Source: Unio delphinus (Eukaryota; Mollusca; Bivalvia; Unionida; Unionidae). From it: a stretch of DNA of 64,000 nt. Shown piece after piece: positions 13,728 through 24,494 of the stretch; the first letter of the stretch is position 1; each line of letters begins with the position of its first letter. The stretch spans positions 5,444,001 through 5,508,000 of the forward strand of contig JAQISU010000115.1 in NCBI GenBank assembly GCA_029339505.1. Direction: 5' to 3'. The translations under genes were made by a program, and so were the position numbers. The notes below the pieces were generated by a model, which was not told the origin of the DNA, ran no database searches, and saw nothing but the letters and a program-made list of their open reading frames with translations.

Positions 13728-14010
13728 AAAAATTTCAGTCATATCGCTATGCTGTCTGCAGTGTGACAGTTTATAGTAATGTCTAGCACTGGGGCATCAT
13801 ACCGCAGACATGTAACATGATATCCCAATCAGTCACATTATCTTGACACCAGGATGACGAGTCCTTACACTGATATCTTATTCTGAGCACCTAGCAAGGC
13901 AGCTGTTAGTACCCTTTTTTTGTAAGTCTTTGGTGTTACTCAGCTAGGGATCAAACCCGCAACCTCCACATCTGAGGCAGATACTCTAACCACTAGGCCA
14001 CCGCAGCAGA
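13728..14010 (-). mobile_element. tRNA-derived SINE, family A, copy 1
   Basis: Read on the - strand, the right end starts with a tRNA-like head containing GGCCTAGTGGTTAGAGTA (A-box-like) and GGGTTTGATCCC (B-box-like). A conserved body follows (aaagacttac, gctgcctcgct-like, cctggtgtcaggataa-like, gacatcactataaactg-like, agcgatatgactgaaa). The same body recurs at 33407, 39328 and 39796. The pattern is that of a polymerase III SINE moved by a LINE. Confidence 0.85.
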
Positions 14011-14394
14011 CTGCTTGCATGCTTTTTTATGCATCTTTGTTTACAAGAGTTCTTACTTCACTGGGTGCATGGTCAGAAATTAATTGTTTTCATTTGTATA
14101 CAAACCAGGGGTAATCAGTAGAAAAACATAGACCCTTATATGTAGATCAGGATCTTTGTTGTTTGCAGTTTAAATCACTTATAAGTGAGTATATATGGTA
14201 CACATGGGCTGGATGAATGAGATTTAGTGAAGTTCTACTGTTTCCTTATGGCTACCATATATAGTTGCTTATAGGTTGTCAGACTGCAAACAACATAGAG
14301 CCTGATCTAACATCATAATATGTATGCAGATTCAGCTCTGTGCTGTTTGTTCTTCTGATTATCCTAGCAAACTGTACAGATCCAGATCGGCAGG

Positions 14395-14472
14395 AGCATA
14401 ATGCAATTTATCTGTATATCTGGTGTGAGAATTAGCATAATGCAATTTATCTGTATATCTGGTGTGAGAATT
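14395..14472. repeat. 39-bp tandem duplication
   Basis: Two identical 39-bp units (starting agcataatgcaatttatctg) lie end to end. Confidence 0.95.
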
Positions 14473-14546
14473 AGTATCAATTCAAAACCAATGTGTATTT
14501 TCTGTAAACTTGACACTAATTTCCCTCTGTGTTCATCATTTTACAG

Positions 14547-14559
14547 ATATAGTGATTAG
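14547..14559 (+). CDS. Candidate terminal exon paired with 10330-10415
   Basis: After the acceptor-like TCATTTTACAG, the bases A TAT AGT GAT TAG complete the split codon left by the 10330-10415 exon and end after three more residues (EYSD then stop). The phase match is real but easily obtained by chance because so few bases are involved. Product unknown. Confidence 0.18.
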
Positions 14560-16263
14560 TCCTACATGTCTCTCCATGAATGGGAGCTGGGTGGGTATTA
14601 CTTTCATGATCTCCTTAGGAATGAGACAACTGTTGATGTGTAACTGAAAAAAGCTAAGATTTGCTGTTTTTGTTTTCTTCTTAATCATCAAAGAAACTGG
14701 TGAGTTATGCATAGTCATATTAAATGGTAAACATGTATTAAAAAAAATAGAATTGCAGAGTTACAAAATCCATTTCTTATCAAACATCCATGTTAAAAAC
14801 TGAACATGCCATTATATATTCACCTTCTTCAGGGTGGCCTTGAACTCTTGAGGATCAAAATTTCTAAAGTACACTGTTTGTCAGATCCACAGACTCCAAT
14901 GCTGAAAGCCACTGCAAAGTACCATGTTTATCAAAGCCGTAGACAACTAATGTTTTAATGTAAAAGTACTATGTTCCTAAAAGCTCTGGACCCTGGTCAT
15001 CAAAATCCAAATATAAAACCAGATTCTTCAGAGCATTGGTCTCTAATGAAGAAAATCACTGTAAAGTTCTATGTTCATCAAAGCTTTGAGCATGAATGAC
15101 CCAAATCCGTATAAAATACTAAGTTTTATAAAATACTATGTTCATGAAACCCTGAACATAAGTGGTCCCAAATCCCTGTAAAATAATATGTTCATCAAAG
15201 CCTTAGACATGAATGACCCAAATCCAAATAAAATATTATGTTCATTGAATGACCCAAATCCAAATAAAATACTGTTCGTTGAATGACCAAAATCCAAATA
15301 CTATGTTCATCAAAACCCTAGACATGAACGACCCAAATCCAAATAAAATACTATGTTCATTGAATGACCCAAATCCAAAATAAATTATTATGTTCATCAA
15401 AACCCTAGAAATGAATGACTCAAATCCAAATAAAATAATATGTTCATCAAAGCCCACGCCCAATCCTGCTACATGTATAAAGCATGATGTTCAAGTCTAA
15501 TTGTTTTTTTCGTGAGCTTCTCTTTAATTGATCAAAAATCAACAGTGAAAAAAAATGACAGCTCAAAAAAGTAATATACATACATGTATGCATATGCACA
15601 ATAAACAGTGTGTATACACACACACACACATAACTATATATACACATACACAACTATATATACACACAAAAAAACTATATCCTTTACACAAGAGTAACAA
15701 TGCATACCTGTTCACATACATTCATATATTCGCACATAGGTACATGTATCAATAATTACACTATATGCTTAGGAATCGAAGAACCACTCCAAGAATATTA
15801 GAAGCTTTTTTATCATTTCTCATCTGTTTCCAATTTTCTTTTCCCATCTACATGTATTTCTAATTTCATCTGTCTTTGCAAAGAAATAGATAATAAAACA
15901 CTACACTTTTATGTAACTTTAAATTTTCAATACATGCATGCTGAGAAGGAATACAGTTATACTAGTATGTATTTTTTGTGTGTAGTAAGACTATAAAGTT
16001 AATAATGTCATGTTCAGCTGGAATATTAACACCAAGAAGCTGTCGTATTTATCTCTTAATAAAAGCATGAAGTTCAAGAGTGAAGTTTTACAATCTGACA
16101 GTAAAAGAAAAAAGATCTGATGCTGAAATTTTCATCTTAAACAATCTATTCTTGTAATATACTATCCGATGCATCCTCTATAATCAGTTATTTTGAATAA
16201 TAATAAAAATCCAAAAGTTTCCAGTCACAGAGATGGCAGTTCTGATTCATTCGAAAATCTCTG
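14560..16263. other. Intergenic DNA with degenerate tandem repeat and CA-rich tract
   Basis: From about 14985 to 15460 there is a degenerate tandem array built on 'atgacccaaatccaaataaa' and 'ctatgttcatcaaagcc', with units of variable length. From 15555 to 15730 there is an ACAC/ATAC-rich low-complexity tract with paired 'acaactatatatacacac' segments. No gene was recognised. Confidence 0.7.
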
Positions 16264-16753
16264 AATCTTTTTAAAATATTTTATAAAATAGCTTTGACAC
16301 TTTATTCTCTTTAATCTTTTTAAAATATTTTATAAAATAGCTTTGACACTTTATTCTCCTTAATCTTTTTAAAATATTTTATAAAATAGCTTTGACACTG
16401 TACTCTCCTTAATCTTTTTAAAATATTTTATAAAATAGCTTTGACACTTTATTCTCTTTAATCTTTTTAAAATATTTTATAAAATAGATTTGACACTTTA
16501 TTCTCCTTAATCTTTTTAAAATATTTTATAAAATAGCTTTGACACTTTATTCTCCTTAATCTTTTTAAAATATTTTATAAAATAGCTTTGACACTTTACT
16601 CTCCTTAATCTTTTTAAAATATTTTATAAAATAACTTTGACACTTTACTCTCCTTAATCTTTTTAAAATATTTTATAAAATAGCTTTGACACTTTACTCT
16701 CCTTAATCTTTTTAAAATATTTTATAAAATAGCTTTGACACTTTATTCTCTTC
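16264..16753. repeat. 49-bp minisatellite, about ten copies
   Basis: About ten copies of a 49-bp unit (starting aatctttttaaaatatttta) differ by single bases (ttta/ttac, cctt/cttt). No multiple-of-three constraint and no open frame of note, so noncoding. Confidence 0.97.
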
Positions 16754-16823
16754 TCAGCTTTTGGTTACTGTGGGTATCAAGTGTTTGCTGATTTCTAAAG
16801 TTTTCTAAAAGCACATCATGGTA

Positions 16824-16966
16824 CAGTAGAACGTGTCTTGAACGACCATCCCTTCTGCCAAACAAAAAAGGTCTCTCAAGACAGGTGGTCTCTCACAACA
16901 GGTCATCACACTCTAATGAATAAATCTGTGCATGGAAATTCAGGTCTCTCAAGACAGGTTTTACTG
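16824..16966. mobile_element. 143-bp MITE with TA target duplication
   Basis: The left end is CAGTAGAACGTGTCTTGA. The right end read on the other strand is CAGTAAAACCTGTCTTGA, with two mismatches in 18. TA flanks both ends (16822-16823 and 16967-16968). It has no coding capacity. Its size, TA duplication and CAGT start fit a nonautonomous Tc1/mariner/pogo-type element, distinct in sequence from the Tigger copy at 2949. Confidence 0.88.
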
Positions 16967-16968
16967 TA

Positions 16969-17489
16969 TTGAATCAAGAATTCCAAGCCTTTCAATAAAA
17001 GATACACAAATATTATGCATGTTAAAAAATATCTGTAAGAACATTGCTATGGAGACTGTCCTAAAATAAAAACACTCCTTCCTTGTTCTATTGAAACTAG
17101 CCTAGCCATTCTAAAGAAAACATTGAAAATAGGTTTACGGCCTGGTTGCCCAGGTAACAACTGTTGCTAGGTAAGCTACTCAAACATAAGTTTGATAAAA
17201 CATGTCCTTAGGAACATCCCTATAAAGATTGTTTAAAAATCTCTCATTCTAAAAAGCCGCAGGAAGCCAAAACATTTCTAGGAGAATCACCCTATAATTC
17301 TGTCATTTTTTTTTTCTGGATTAATTACAACATGAATGAACATGTGCCACCACTGCCCATTGCATGCCACGCAAACCCTTGATGTAACACATTTTGGCAC
17401 ACATGCCTCTGCCCTAAGATATGTTTGTATGAAGTTTGAAATTGGTTCCGTCATTGTAGAGAATTTGAAAATTGGTCTTCTATATGGCT
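16969..17489. other. No gene seen
   Basis: Sequence between the MITE and the 57/60-bp array. No exon, RNA gene or element ends were recognised. Confidence 0.4.
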
Positions 17490-18240
17490 GCTATGGAAGC
17501 CACACCACTGTTGAGCCATGAACATAAATTTGCTAAGGCATACACTGCTATGGAAGCCACACCAGTTGAGCCATGCTGAACATAAATTTGCTAAGGCATA
17601 CACTGCTATGGAAGCCACACCACTGTTGAGCCATGAACATAAATTTGCTAAGGCATACACTGTTATGGAAGCCACACCACTGTTGAGCCATGAACATAAA
17701 TTTGCTAAGGCATACACTGTTATGGAAGCCACACCACTGTTGAGCCATGAACATAAATTTGCTAAGGCATACACTGCTATGGAAGCCACACCACTGTTGA
17801 GCCATGAACATAAATTTGCTAAGGCATACACTGCTATGGAAGCCACACCACTGTTGAGCCATGAACATAAATTTGCTAAGGCATACACTGCTATGGAAGC
17901 CACACCACTGTTGAGCCATGCTGAACATAAATTTGCTAAGGCATACACTGTTATGGAAGCCACACCACTGCTGAGCCATGCTGAACATAAATTTGCTAAG
18001 GCATACACTGTTATGGAAGCCACACCACTGTTGAGCCATGAACATAAATTTGCTAAGGCATACACTGCTATGGAAGCCACACCACTGTTGAGCCATGCTG
18101 AACATAAATTTGCTAAGGCATACACTGCTATGGAAGCCACACCACTGTTGAGCCATGAACATAAATTTGCTAAGGCATACACTGCTATGGAAGCCACACC
18201 ACTGTTGAGCTATGAACATAAATTTGCTAAGGCATACACT
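17490..18240. repeat. 57/60-bp minisatellite, about 13 units, open on both strands
   Basis: Tandem units of 57 bp, or 60 bp when an extra GCT is present (gccat[gct]gaacat), are built on tatggaagccacaccactgt. Because both lengths are multiples of three, long open frames run through the array in one + and two - frames (for example MEATPLLSHEHKFAKAYTA per unit on +). Variation is almost limited to the GCT indel and a gct/gtt change. No splice sites, promoter or similarity support translation. I treat it as a noncoding minisatellite. Confidence 0.93.
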
Positions 18241-20280
18241 GAGGAACATTCCTACTAAGTTTGTATGGATCCAGTATATCTGAACTGAAAATAGAAATAT
18301 GGACACAAGACACGTGACATTGTACAATGAGCTATACCTTGGCTCACGGCCAGTTGAACTAAAAAATATAAGATCTCATTGTAAGGATGCATAGCATACA
18401 TACATAGCTGTTAAAATTCTGGCGAGTGCTTTTATCAAGAAATAGTTTATGGGGTTTCTCTTTTGGAAATTGTTCCCATATTTGCTGATGAACTTGCATC
18501 TTGTAAAGAACATGTTCAAGACTGCTCACCTGTTTGACATCTGCCTAATTATCCAATGCGGGAGAAGTTGGCCAAGAAATGGGGGTCAATAGGTTATGTT
18601 CTGATGAAATCTGGCTCAAATGCTAGCATATATTTCAATCTTTCTTTAGTTTTATATCTTTGATGACACATCAGAATCATTTGTCCAATACTGAAATGCC
18701 TCTCTTGTTTAAAATTCTGTTAAGTGGTTTAAAGTTGCATAATTTTCTCCCTTTCTTAAAGGAAGTCGTATTTGATGGTAGATTGGCAATATTTATATAC
18801 ATGTGAATGCCCTTCAAGCAAAGTGGATGTCAAATTTGTCCAATTCTGTTGAGAGGTTTTTAAGAAGTAATTTAAGGATACAGAATATTGTTTTAGTAAG
18901 GGTATCTATATTTCCATGGATCAACATCATTTGTAAAAGTTTCAGGGCACCTAATGACAATATTTGGTGTAAAATGTTGGCCATATTTGAATGTGATCAG
19001 CTTAATTTAAAGAAAAGAAAAAGACCAACATTCCATAATGCCAATTCTCTAGCACATTTTAAAAAGCTTTTACAAACAACAGTGCTAAGTTTCTTTAAAA
19101 GAAAAATGTTAAGACTTTTATTTTTTATTAATGGTGTCAATATTTATTGCAGATCAGCATCATTTAAACAAATCTGAAAGACCATCACACCTTGATGTTT
19201 TCTGTCAAATTTTGTAGTGTTTTATAAGGAGTATTTTTTTTTCATTTTAGGAAAGTTTTTCTCCATTTAGTAACAGCATGTGCTTTCTGTTAAATGGTTT
19301 TAAAGACTAACTTGTCTAAAATAATTGTTTATATATTAGTAATGTTAATTGATCATAGATCAGTGTCATTTTTACAAATCTCAGTACCATCACGTCAAAT
19401 ACTCAATGAAAAACTTGGTCAAAGATGGTCCATTGGTTTGGAACAGATTTAAAATAACAATCATAGACAGCAACAAAAACCAGTTTATTATTTTTTTTAT
19501 TTATAAACATGTATGGAGGAAATGACTGTTGAATTTCGGTTCATTCTATCAGTGAGTGGATTCAATATTAACTGAATTGGCACAGCACCCCTGTACAATG
19601 GTCATAGCTGGTCTGTGAAACTCACTGACAGAATGTTATGGATAACCCTCGAGTCCAGTTTTTCCGTAGAAATTAAAGAAGTCCAGCAAAGACTGGGCTG
19701 TCCAACATAAGTTGAGGATGTCAGGGGCAACCATGTTGACCTCACTCAACAGTCTTAGTTTGAAGGGGCAAAATAGCCCATACACTAGTTTTTTGGGTGA
19801 ATAAAAAGGTATGGAAGAAGTGAATGCCCAAAGGCTATGGTCACCAAACATGCTGTCACTCTCAATGTTCTAAGAATTGTTGACTGCTCAAAATTTGGAT
19901 TGGTTAACAAGTGCTGTGTAAATTCAATGTTACAGATGCAGACATTTTTTTGTGTGTGACAGTAGTGAGTGAGAGGACTATTACTGATGTGTAGAAACTC
20001 GTAGTCAATGTTACAGGTGCAGACATGTTTTGTGCGGGACAGTAGTGAGTGATGTGTATACACAATGCATAAATAATCACATTAGCAACAACTGTTGACA
20101 GATGCAAGATGGATGCAAGAGTTCACTTGGCCATAATCAAGGTGAACTGAAAATGGAAAACTGGGGGGTAGATTTGGTCAAATTCATTCCAGCAATTTTT
20201 GAGAACAAGTCATTTAACAGATTTTCAATTTTTAGGACTGGTGGCCAGGGGCTGAATGGCTAAGTACTGGTGGCCAGGGG
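18241..20280. other. Intergenic, no gene seen
   Basis: The open stretch at 18803-19177 has no family resemblance and no splice or start context. A roughly 60-70-bp imperfect duplication lies at about 19925-20050 (gcagacat...gacagtagtgagtga twice). A 29-bp duplication is at about 20236-20293 (actggtggccaggggctgaa). Confidence 0.5.
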
Positions 20281-20472
20281 CTGAATGGCTAAGTCGTTAA
20301 TCCTTTGCATGGACTTATTTTACCTTGTCATAGCTTTAATTTTCAAATATGAATAACACGTTATACATCAAAAGGTTAAATTGTTAATCTTTACATGGTC
20401 ATGACTCACAGGACAATATACCAATAGAGTCAATTATCTTAAGCGACCTGCTTATATTGTTATTTTTTAATA
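20281..20472 (+). repeat. 192-bp dispersed block, copy A
   Basis: Nearly identical (about ten visible differences) to 23575-23765 in the same orientation, from ctgaatggctaa to ttgttattttttaat. Copy B lies inside the Mutator-like element at 23128-23908, so copy A is probably a fragment of a related element. Confidence 0.92.
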
Positions 20473-21290
20473 GGCATCATCTGAATCAGTCTGAAAGACT
20501 TTAAAACCTGAATGCTGTCAAATCTGGTTTAATTCAGTTATGCTGTTTCTCAGAAGTTATTTTTAGACACAATGGCTATATCTGATGGCCTTGATGCAAT
20601 AATGGTTCCTGCAGATTTAACAAAAACAAATTCCACGACTTTTCCAAAACTTTTCCAGGGACATTTCACAAAACTTAAGGACCACACTATCTTGTATTGT
20701 GAAGTAAATTAATATAAATAATGACATCTATCAATGAAAAATAACATATCAGTTAACGACAAATATTTTTAATATGTCCATTTTAAATTTACCTGGGCTT
20801 GCACACCTTGACTTTATGTAGTAATTCATGTCATAATCCAATGTTCAATGTATTTTGTATTCAAAAGAAAAAAAATAAGCAAATCATATGTAGTCTTTGT
20901 ATGTGTTCCTATTTACAATACTAACAAAACATATCGCTTTCCAGCTGCTTTCTTGTATTTAGTGAGAAGCAAACTTTTTCTGCTCTATCTCCTTTTCAAG
21001 GTCCTTCAGAGTCTCTTGTTTCACTTTTGCAGCCTTTCTGAGAGAATTGGATGCAGTTTGCAGGCTTAGGCTATTGTCCTTTTCGGCTTTTTCAGCATTT
21101 TTCATCTGCCAATTTGAGCAACTGCCGGATGTCATCCATTAATCATATTCTTTTATTATACATGTCACCCAGCTCAAGATCTGCTTTTCTTTTTCTGCTC
21201 CTCTCACACTCCTCCCTCTTTTTCTTCTCCTCATCCAAGTATAGTCTGTATGTGTGTCTAGCATTTGAAGCATAACTTAACATTTCTTTA

Positions 21291-21758
21291 CTAATATTTC
21301 AATGTCTCCAACGATCCAAATACTATCAATAATGATTCTCCTTGAAATGAGAGACCGCTGCTTTTGATTATCTCGTAGGGCTTCTTTGTTAATGGAGAAT
21401 CCTCATTCAACATCTCATCATCTGCCTGGCCATGAGACAGAGTTAGAAGGTGTTTTGCAACTGGCCACAAGACAGCATATTCCTTTTTGTCTGCCATCAA
21501 GGAATGAAAAAACGAATCTAAGCGGTCTTTCTGTCTGGAGAACTGAGCAAATTTCACAGAGTCTTCCAATTTCAAACAATTTTCCAAAAAGACTTTGTAG
21601 TTTTTAACCAGGGCATCACATTGGTTTGGATCTATTCTTCCATTGTTGACTAGAATTTTGACAAGTGATTGCAATGACTGAATGCTGGTCTTTATATCGG
21701 CTATTGGACAATTCAGACCAAAGACTATTCGGCCCAACTTGGACCACAAATTAGACAA
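21291..21758 (-). pseudogene. hAT-like transposase C-terminal fragment
   Basis: An open - strand segment of 155 residues contains QCDALVKNYKVFLEN and LLTLSHGQAD. It resembles the C-terminal part of hAT-type proteins in animal genomes, where the last block is usually followed by an ERGFS-like motif. Here that motif is absent (DDEMLNEDS), and the upstream domains are missing, so it is a fragment. The segment 21697-21836 upstream is an iterated acaattcggcc motif rather than coding sequence. Confidence 0.6.
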
Positions 21759-21836
21759 TTCGGTTCAACTTTAAAGACAATTCGGCCCAACTCGAAAGAC
21801 AATTCGGACCAACCAAAGACAATTCGTCCCAATTTT
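21697..21836. repeat. Iterated 'gacaattcggccc' motif cluster
   Basis: At least six spaced copies of a ga-caattcggnccaac word occur with variable 18-25-bp spacing. The same core word (gacaattcggcc) recurs at 53706-53828 in a similar imperfect array. Such arrays are often transposon termini. Confidence 0.75.
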
Positions 21837-23127
21837 AAAATACAACTGACAAGTATTTATTTGTAACATGTATTTTGACAATTCTTATATAATTTGCTTT
21901 ATAATAAAATTTGGAACATTTTGTGAACAAGATAAATGTTTATAATGGTTAGGAAAAACCGGAGAAAGAAAGGAGTATAGTAGAGCTGTACGCTTGGTCT
22001 CCAAAACTTAACAAAACATGAGATATTTTTGTATTTGAACGTATTTGTTACAAATAAATTTATACAGATAAAATGGTTGAAAACTGCACAATTAGTTTTT
22101 TTGCGATAATTTGACAAATTTAATTCAGAGCATTATTCCGTTTTGCTGTTATATGTTACGAAAAAGACAGATAAATGTGCACAATGAAAGATGCATCTTT
22201 ACCAAAATTTCTTGTATTTTAAATTTCATTTAATTTGATAATGAATATTCAAAAAAACCACAAACATTTTAAGTTGTCAAATTAATACCATTCTAATTAA
22301 AAGTTTCCGATTCAAAATATTAGCGTGAAAGTTTACGTGTATGCCTTTTTAGTCAATCCAAACATAACGTATAACGTATGTATCAGAGACATATGACGAG
22401 ACTGTTCATTAAATATGTAATCGTTTTCACTCAGTTTTCCCGTTTGATCATATTTATAATAATATAATATAATATAAATAATATAAAGGAATATAAACGA
22501 AATCAAATTAGTACTTACCTTGTACGTTATATCGAAGAAATAACAGACTTTTTGGAAGAAATTAACTTCGATTTGACAGATCGTCAAGTGGTAATTATTC
22601 AAAGCGGTGCAGCTGACCATTTGAATTTTCCAATCGAACTACACCGGAAACCACGTGATATCTACTGTTAGGGGAACTTACTCTTGTTATATGAAATGAA
22701 ACCATTTATCTATCGTATCTTTTTTATTGTGTTTTATTTAACTGGTGCTCTGTGCTCTAAGAAATTTGAAGTAATCAATTTCTTTTAACTCCCTTGTCAG
22801 AAATTCGATGACTTTTCCAAAACTTTGCAAGGTTTTGATAAATTCTATTACTTTTCAAGGCCCCTGAAATTTATTTTTTAAATTCCAAAACTTTTCCAGG
22901 ATTCCATGACCCATGGGAACCCTGGCTTCTTCTAACATCATTTAAATTGGTTCATTGTTATTGTTGAAGGCTTAATGCCAATTATCAGCACTTGATACAT
23001 GGTGTCCAATTATCAGCACTTGATACATGGTGGCCAATATATATGGGAAGAAAAATCTCTGACATACTGATGCCCCTATGTCATATGCACCACTCCACAG
23101 ACTGATCTCCATAACTTGTCCTCTGCA

Positions 23128-23908
23128 TGAAGCAGGACATTTTGGCGCAGCCGATTTGGCGCTGGCTCTTTTTATCTGGGCTGGTTTGGCGCCGAGCAAT
23201 TGTTATTCCTGTTGAGAGGTAATCTTACATTAGTGGAGCAGGTAAGGATAACATTGATTAGTAGTGTGTAAGTGAAATATAAAGTGAAAAATAAAAGTAA
23301 CATTATTCCAGTGATCAGCCTGTGTGTTATTTATTAAAATAACTAAAACTATGTTATGTTCATTCATCAGAAGAACGAATTCAACTCGCATCACCACAAT
23401 TTTTTAAGCTTATCGACACTGTATTTATAAAAAACGTATTGATATCCATTGTACATGTACTTTTCTTGACCACGTTTCGATTTCATAACGTTCATTTCCG
23501 ATTTTTTTTTTTACGTTAATACATTTGACAGCACACTTATATAAACAAACAACTATATAGAAGTGGCTTTGAACCTGAATGGCTAAATCGTTAATCTTTT
23601 GCATGGACTTATTTTACCTTATCATAGCTTTAATTTTCAAATATGAATAACACATTATACATCAAAAGGTTAAATTGTTAATCTTTACATGGTCACGACT
23701 CACAGGACAATGTACCAATAGAATCAATTATCTTAGGCGTCCTGCTTATATTGTTATTTTTTAATCCTTTTATAAATGCCAACATGGCCTCTAATTATCT
23801 TAAGGATAATGTGTAATCTTTTGATGTTAATCCTTTTGTCGGTGCCAAAATGTCCGGCGCCAAAACAGCCCACACCAATACATCCAAGCGCCAAAACGTC
23901 ATGGACCA
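23128..23908. mobile_element. 781-bp Mutator-like nonautonomous element with 9-bp target duplication
   Basis: Both ends are flanked by TCCTCTGCA (23119-23127 and 23909-23917), a 9-bp duplication. Other units of the surrounding minisatellite read tcatctgca, so the shared C marks a true duplication. The ends are inverted: TGAAGCAGGACATTTTGGCG and, from the other side, TGGTCCATGACGTTTTGGCG, about 15 of 20 matching. Both subterminal regions carry repeated (t)ttggcgc words. A 9-bp duplication is the hallmark of the Mutator (MULE) superfamily. No transposase is encoded, and 23575-23765 is shared with 20281-20472. Confidence 0.82.
23575..23765 (+). repeat. 192-bp dispersed block, copy B
   Basis: Copy of 20281-20472, internal to the Mutator-like element. 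It differs by scattered substitutions and one deleted base. Confidence 0.92.
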
Positions 23909-24200
23909 TCCTCTGCACCACTCCACATACTGGTGCCCCTTTGACTTGTCATCTGCACCAGTCCACATACAGATGCCTCTTTGACTTGTCATCTGCACCA
24001 CTCCATATATTGATGTCCCTATGACTTGTTATCTGCACCATTCCACATACTGATGTCCAGAACTTGTTATCTGCACCACTCCACATATTGATGCCCCAAT
24101 GACTCGTCATCTGCACCACTTCCCATACTGATGGCTCTATGACTCGTCATCTGCATCACTCCACGTACTGATGCCCCAATGACTTATCATCTGTACCACA

Positions 24201-24494
24201 ATAGATCCATTGATCAATGTCGCTATGACTTTATATTTGCTACCGCTCTGGTGGCCTTGCCTTTTTTTATAGCCATTACCACACAAGCCAGTATAGTATG
24301 CTGCAAGAACTGTGATTTGTTACTGAAACATGCCATATTTCTTTACCCAAAGTTAGCCAACAGAAGCAACTGGCATATGCTGTACAGTTTCTTCAACAGA
24401 CCAGTGAAAAGGCACCACTAAGCCCAAGATAACAGAAATCACTACCATGTTTGTCAGCTGATCTAAGACTGACATTCATGAGCCTTTACGGGCT
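24201..24494 (+). other. Short unassigned region with a possible coding tail
   Basis: The frame from 24319 to 24429 (TTT to the TAA stop) reads ...PKVSQQKQLAYAVQFLQQTS and ends shortly after. Its composition is protein-like, but there is no recognisable family and the left splice site is ambiguous. I would not call it a gene without transcript data. Confidence 0.2.

Larger units (their letters stand above)
20600..22924 (-). mobile_element. Decayed hAT-like transposon (CAGGGTTCC ends)
   Basis: The right end, read on the - strand, is CAGGGTTCCCATGGGTCATG, followed by TTCCAAAACTTTTCC-type subterminal text on the other strand. The left end (about 20603) has a decayed ggttcctgcag followed by ttccacgacttttccaaaac. 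Paired CAGGGTTCC-type ends with repeated 'cttttccaa' subterminal words are typical of a hAT group. A hAT-like ORF fragment (21291-21758, - strand) lies inside. An 8-bp target duplication could not be recognised, and the left border is approximate. Confidence 0.6.
22976..24200. repeat. ~40-bp minisatellite interrupted by a transposon
   Basis: Degenerate units of about 40 bp (core ctgcaccactccacatactg, then atgcccctatgacttgtcat) are present at about 23050-23127 and again at 23909-24200. The two parts are separated by the 781-bp element at 23128-23908. A short duplicated segment (ttatcagcacttgatacatg) precedes it at 22981-23034. Confidence 0.85.

Noticed and set aside
17451..18327. ~250-codon proteins on both strands
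   Set aside because: Open frames come from the 57/60-bp repeat. No homology or transcript evidence. Kept only as a repeat and a finding.
18803..19177. 124-codon open frame on the + strand
   Set aside because: No recognisable family and no splice or Kozak-like context. Its AT-rich composition is that of the surrounding intergenic DNA.
20281..23765. Paired 192-bp direct repeats as LTRs of a retrotransposon
   Set aside because: One copy lies inside a Mutator-like element with its own target duplication, and the copies lack TG...CA ends, a primer-binding site and a polypurine tract.
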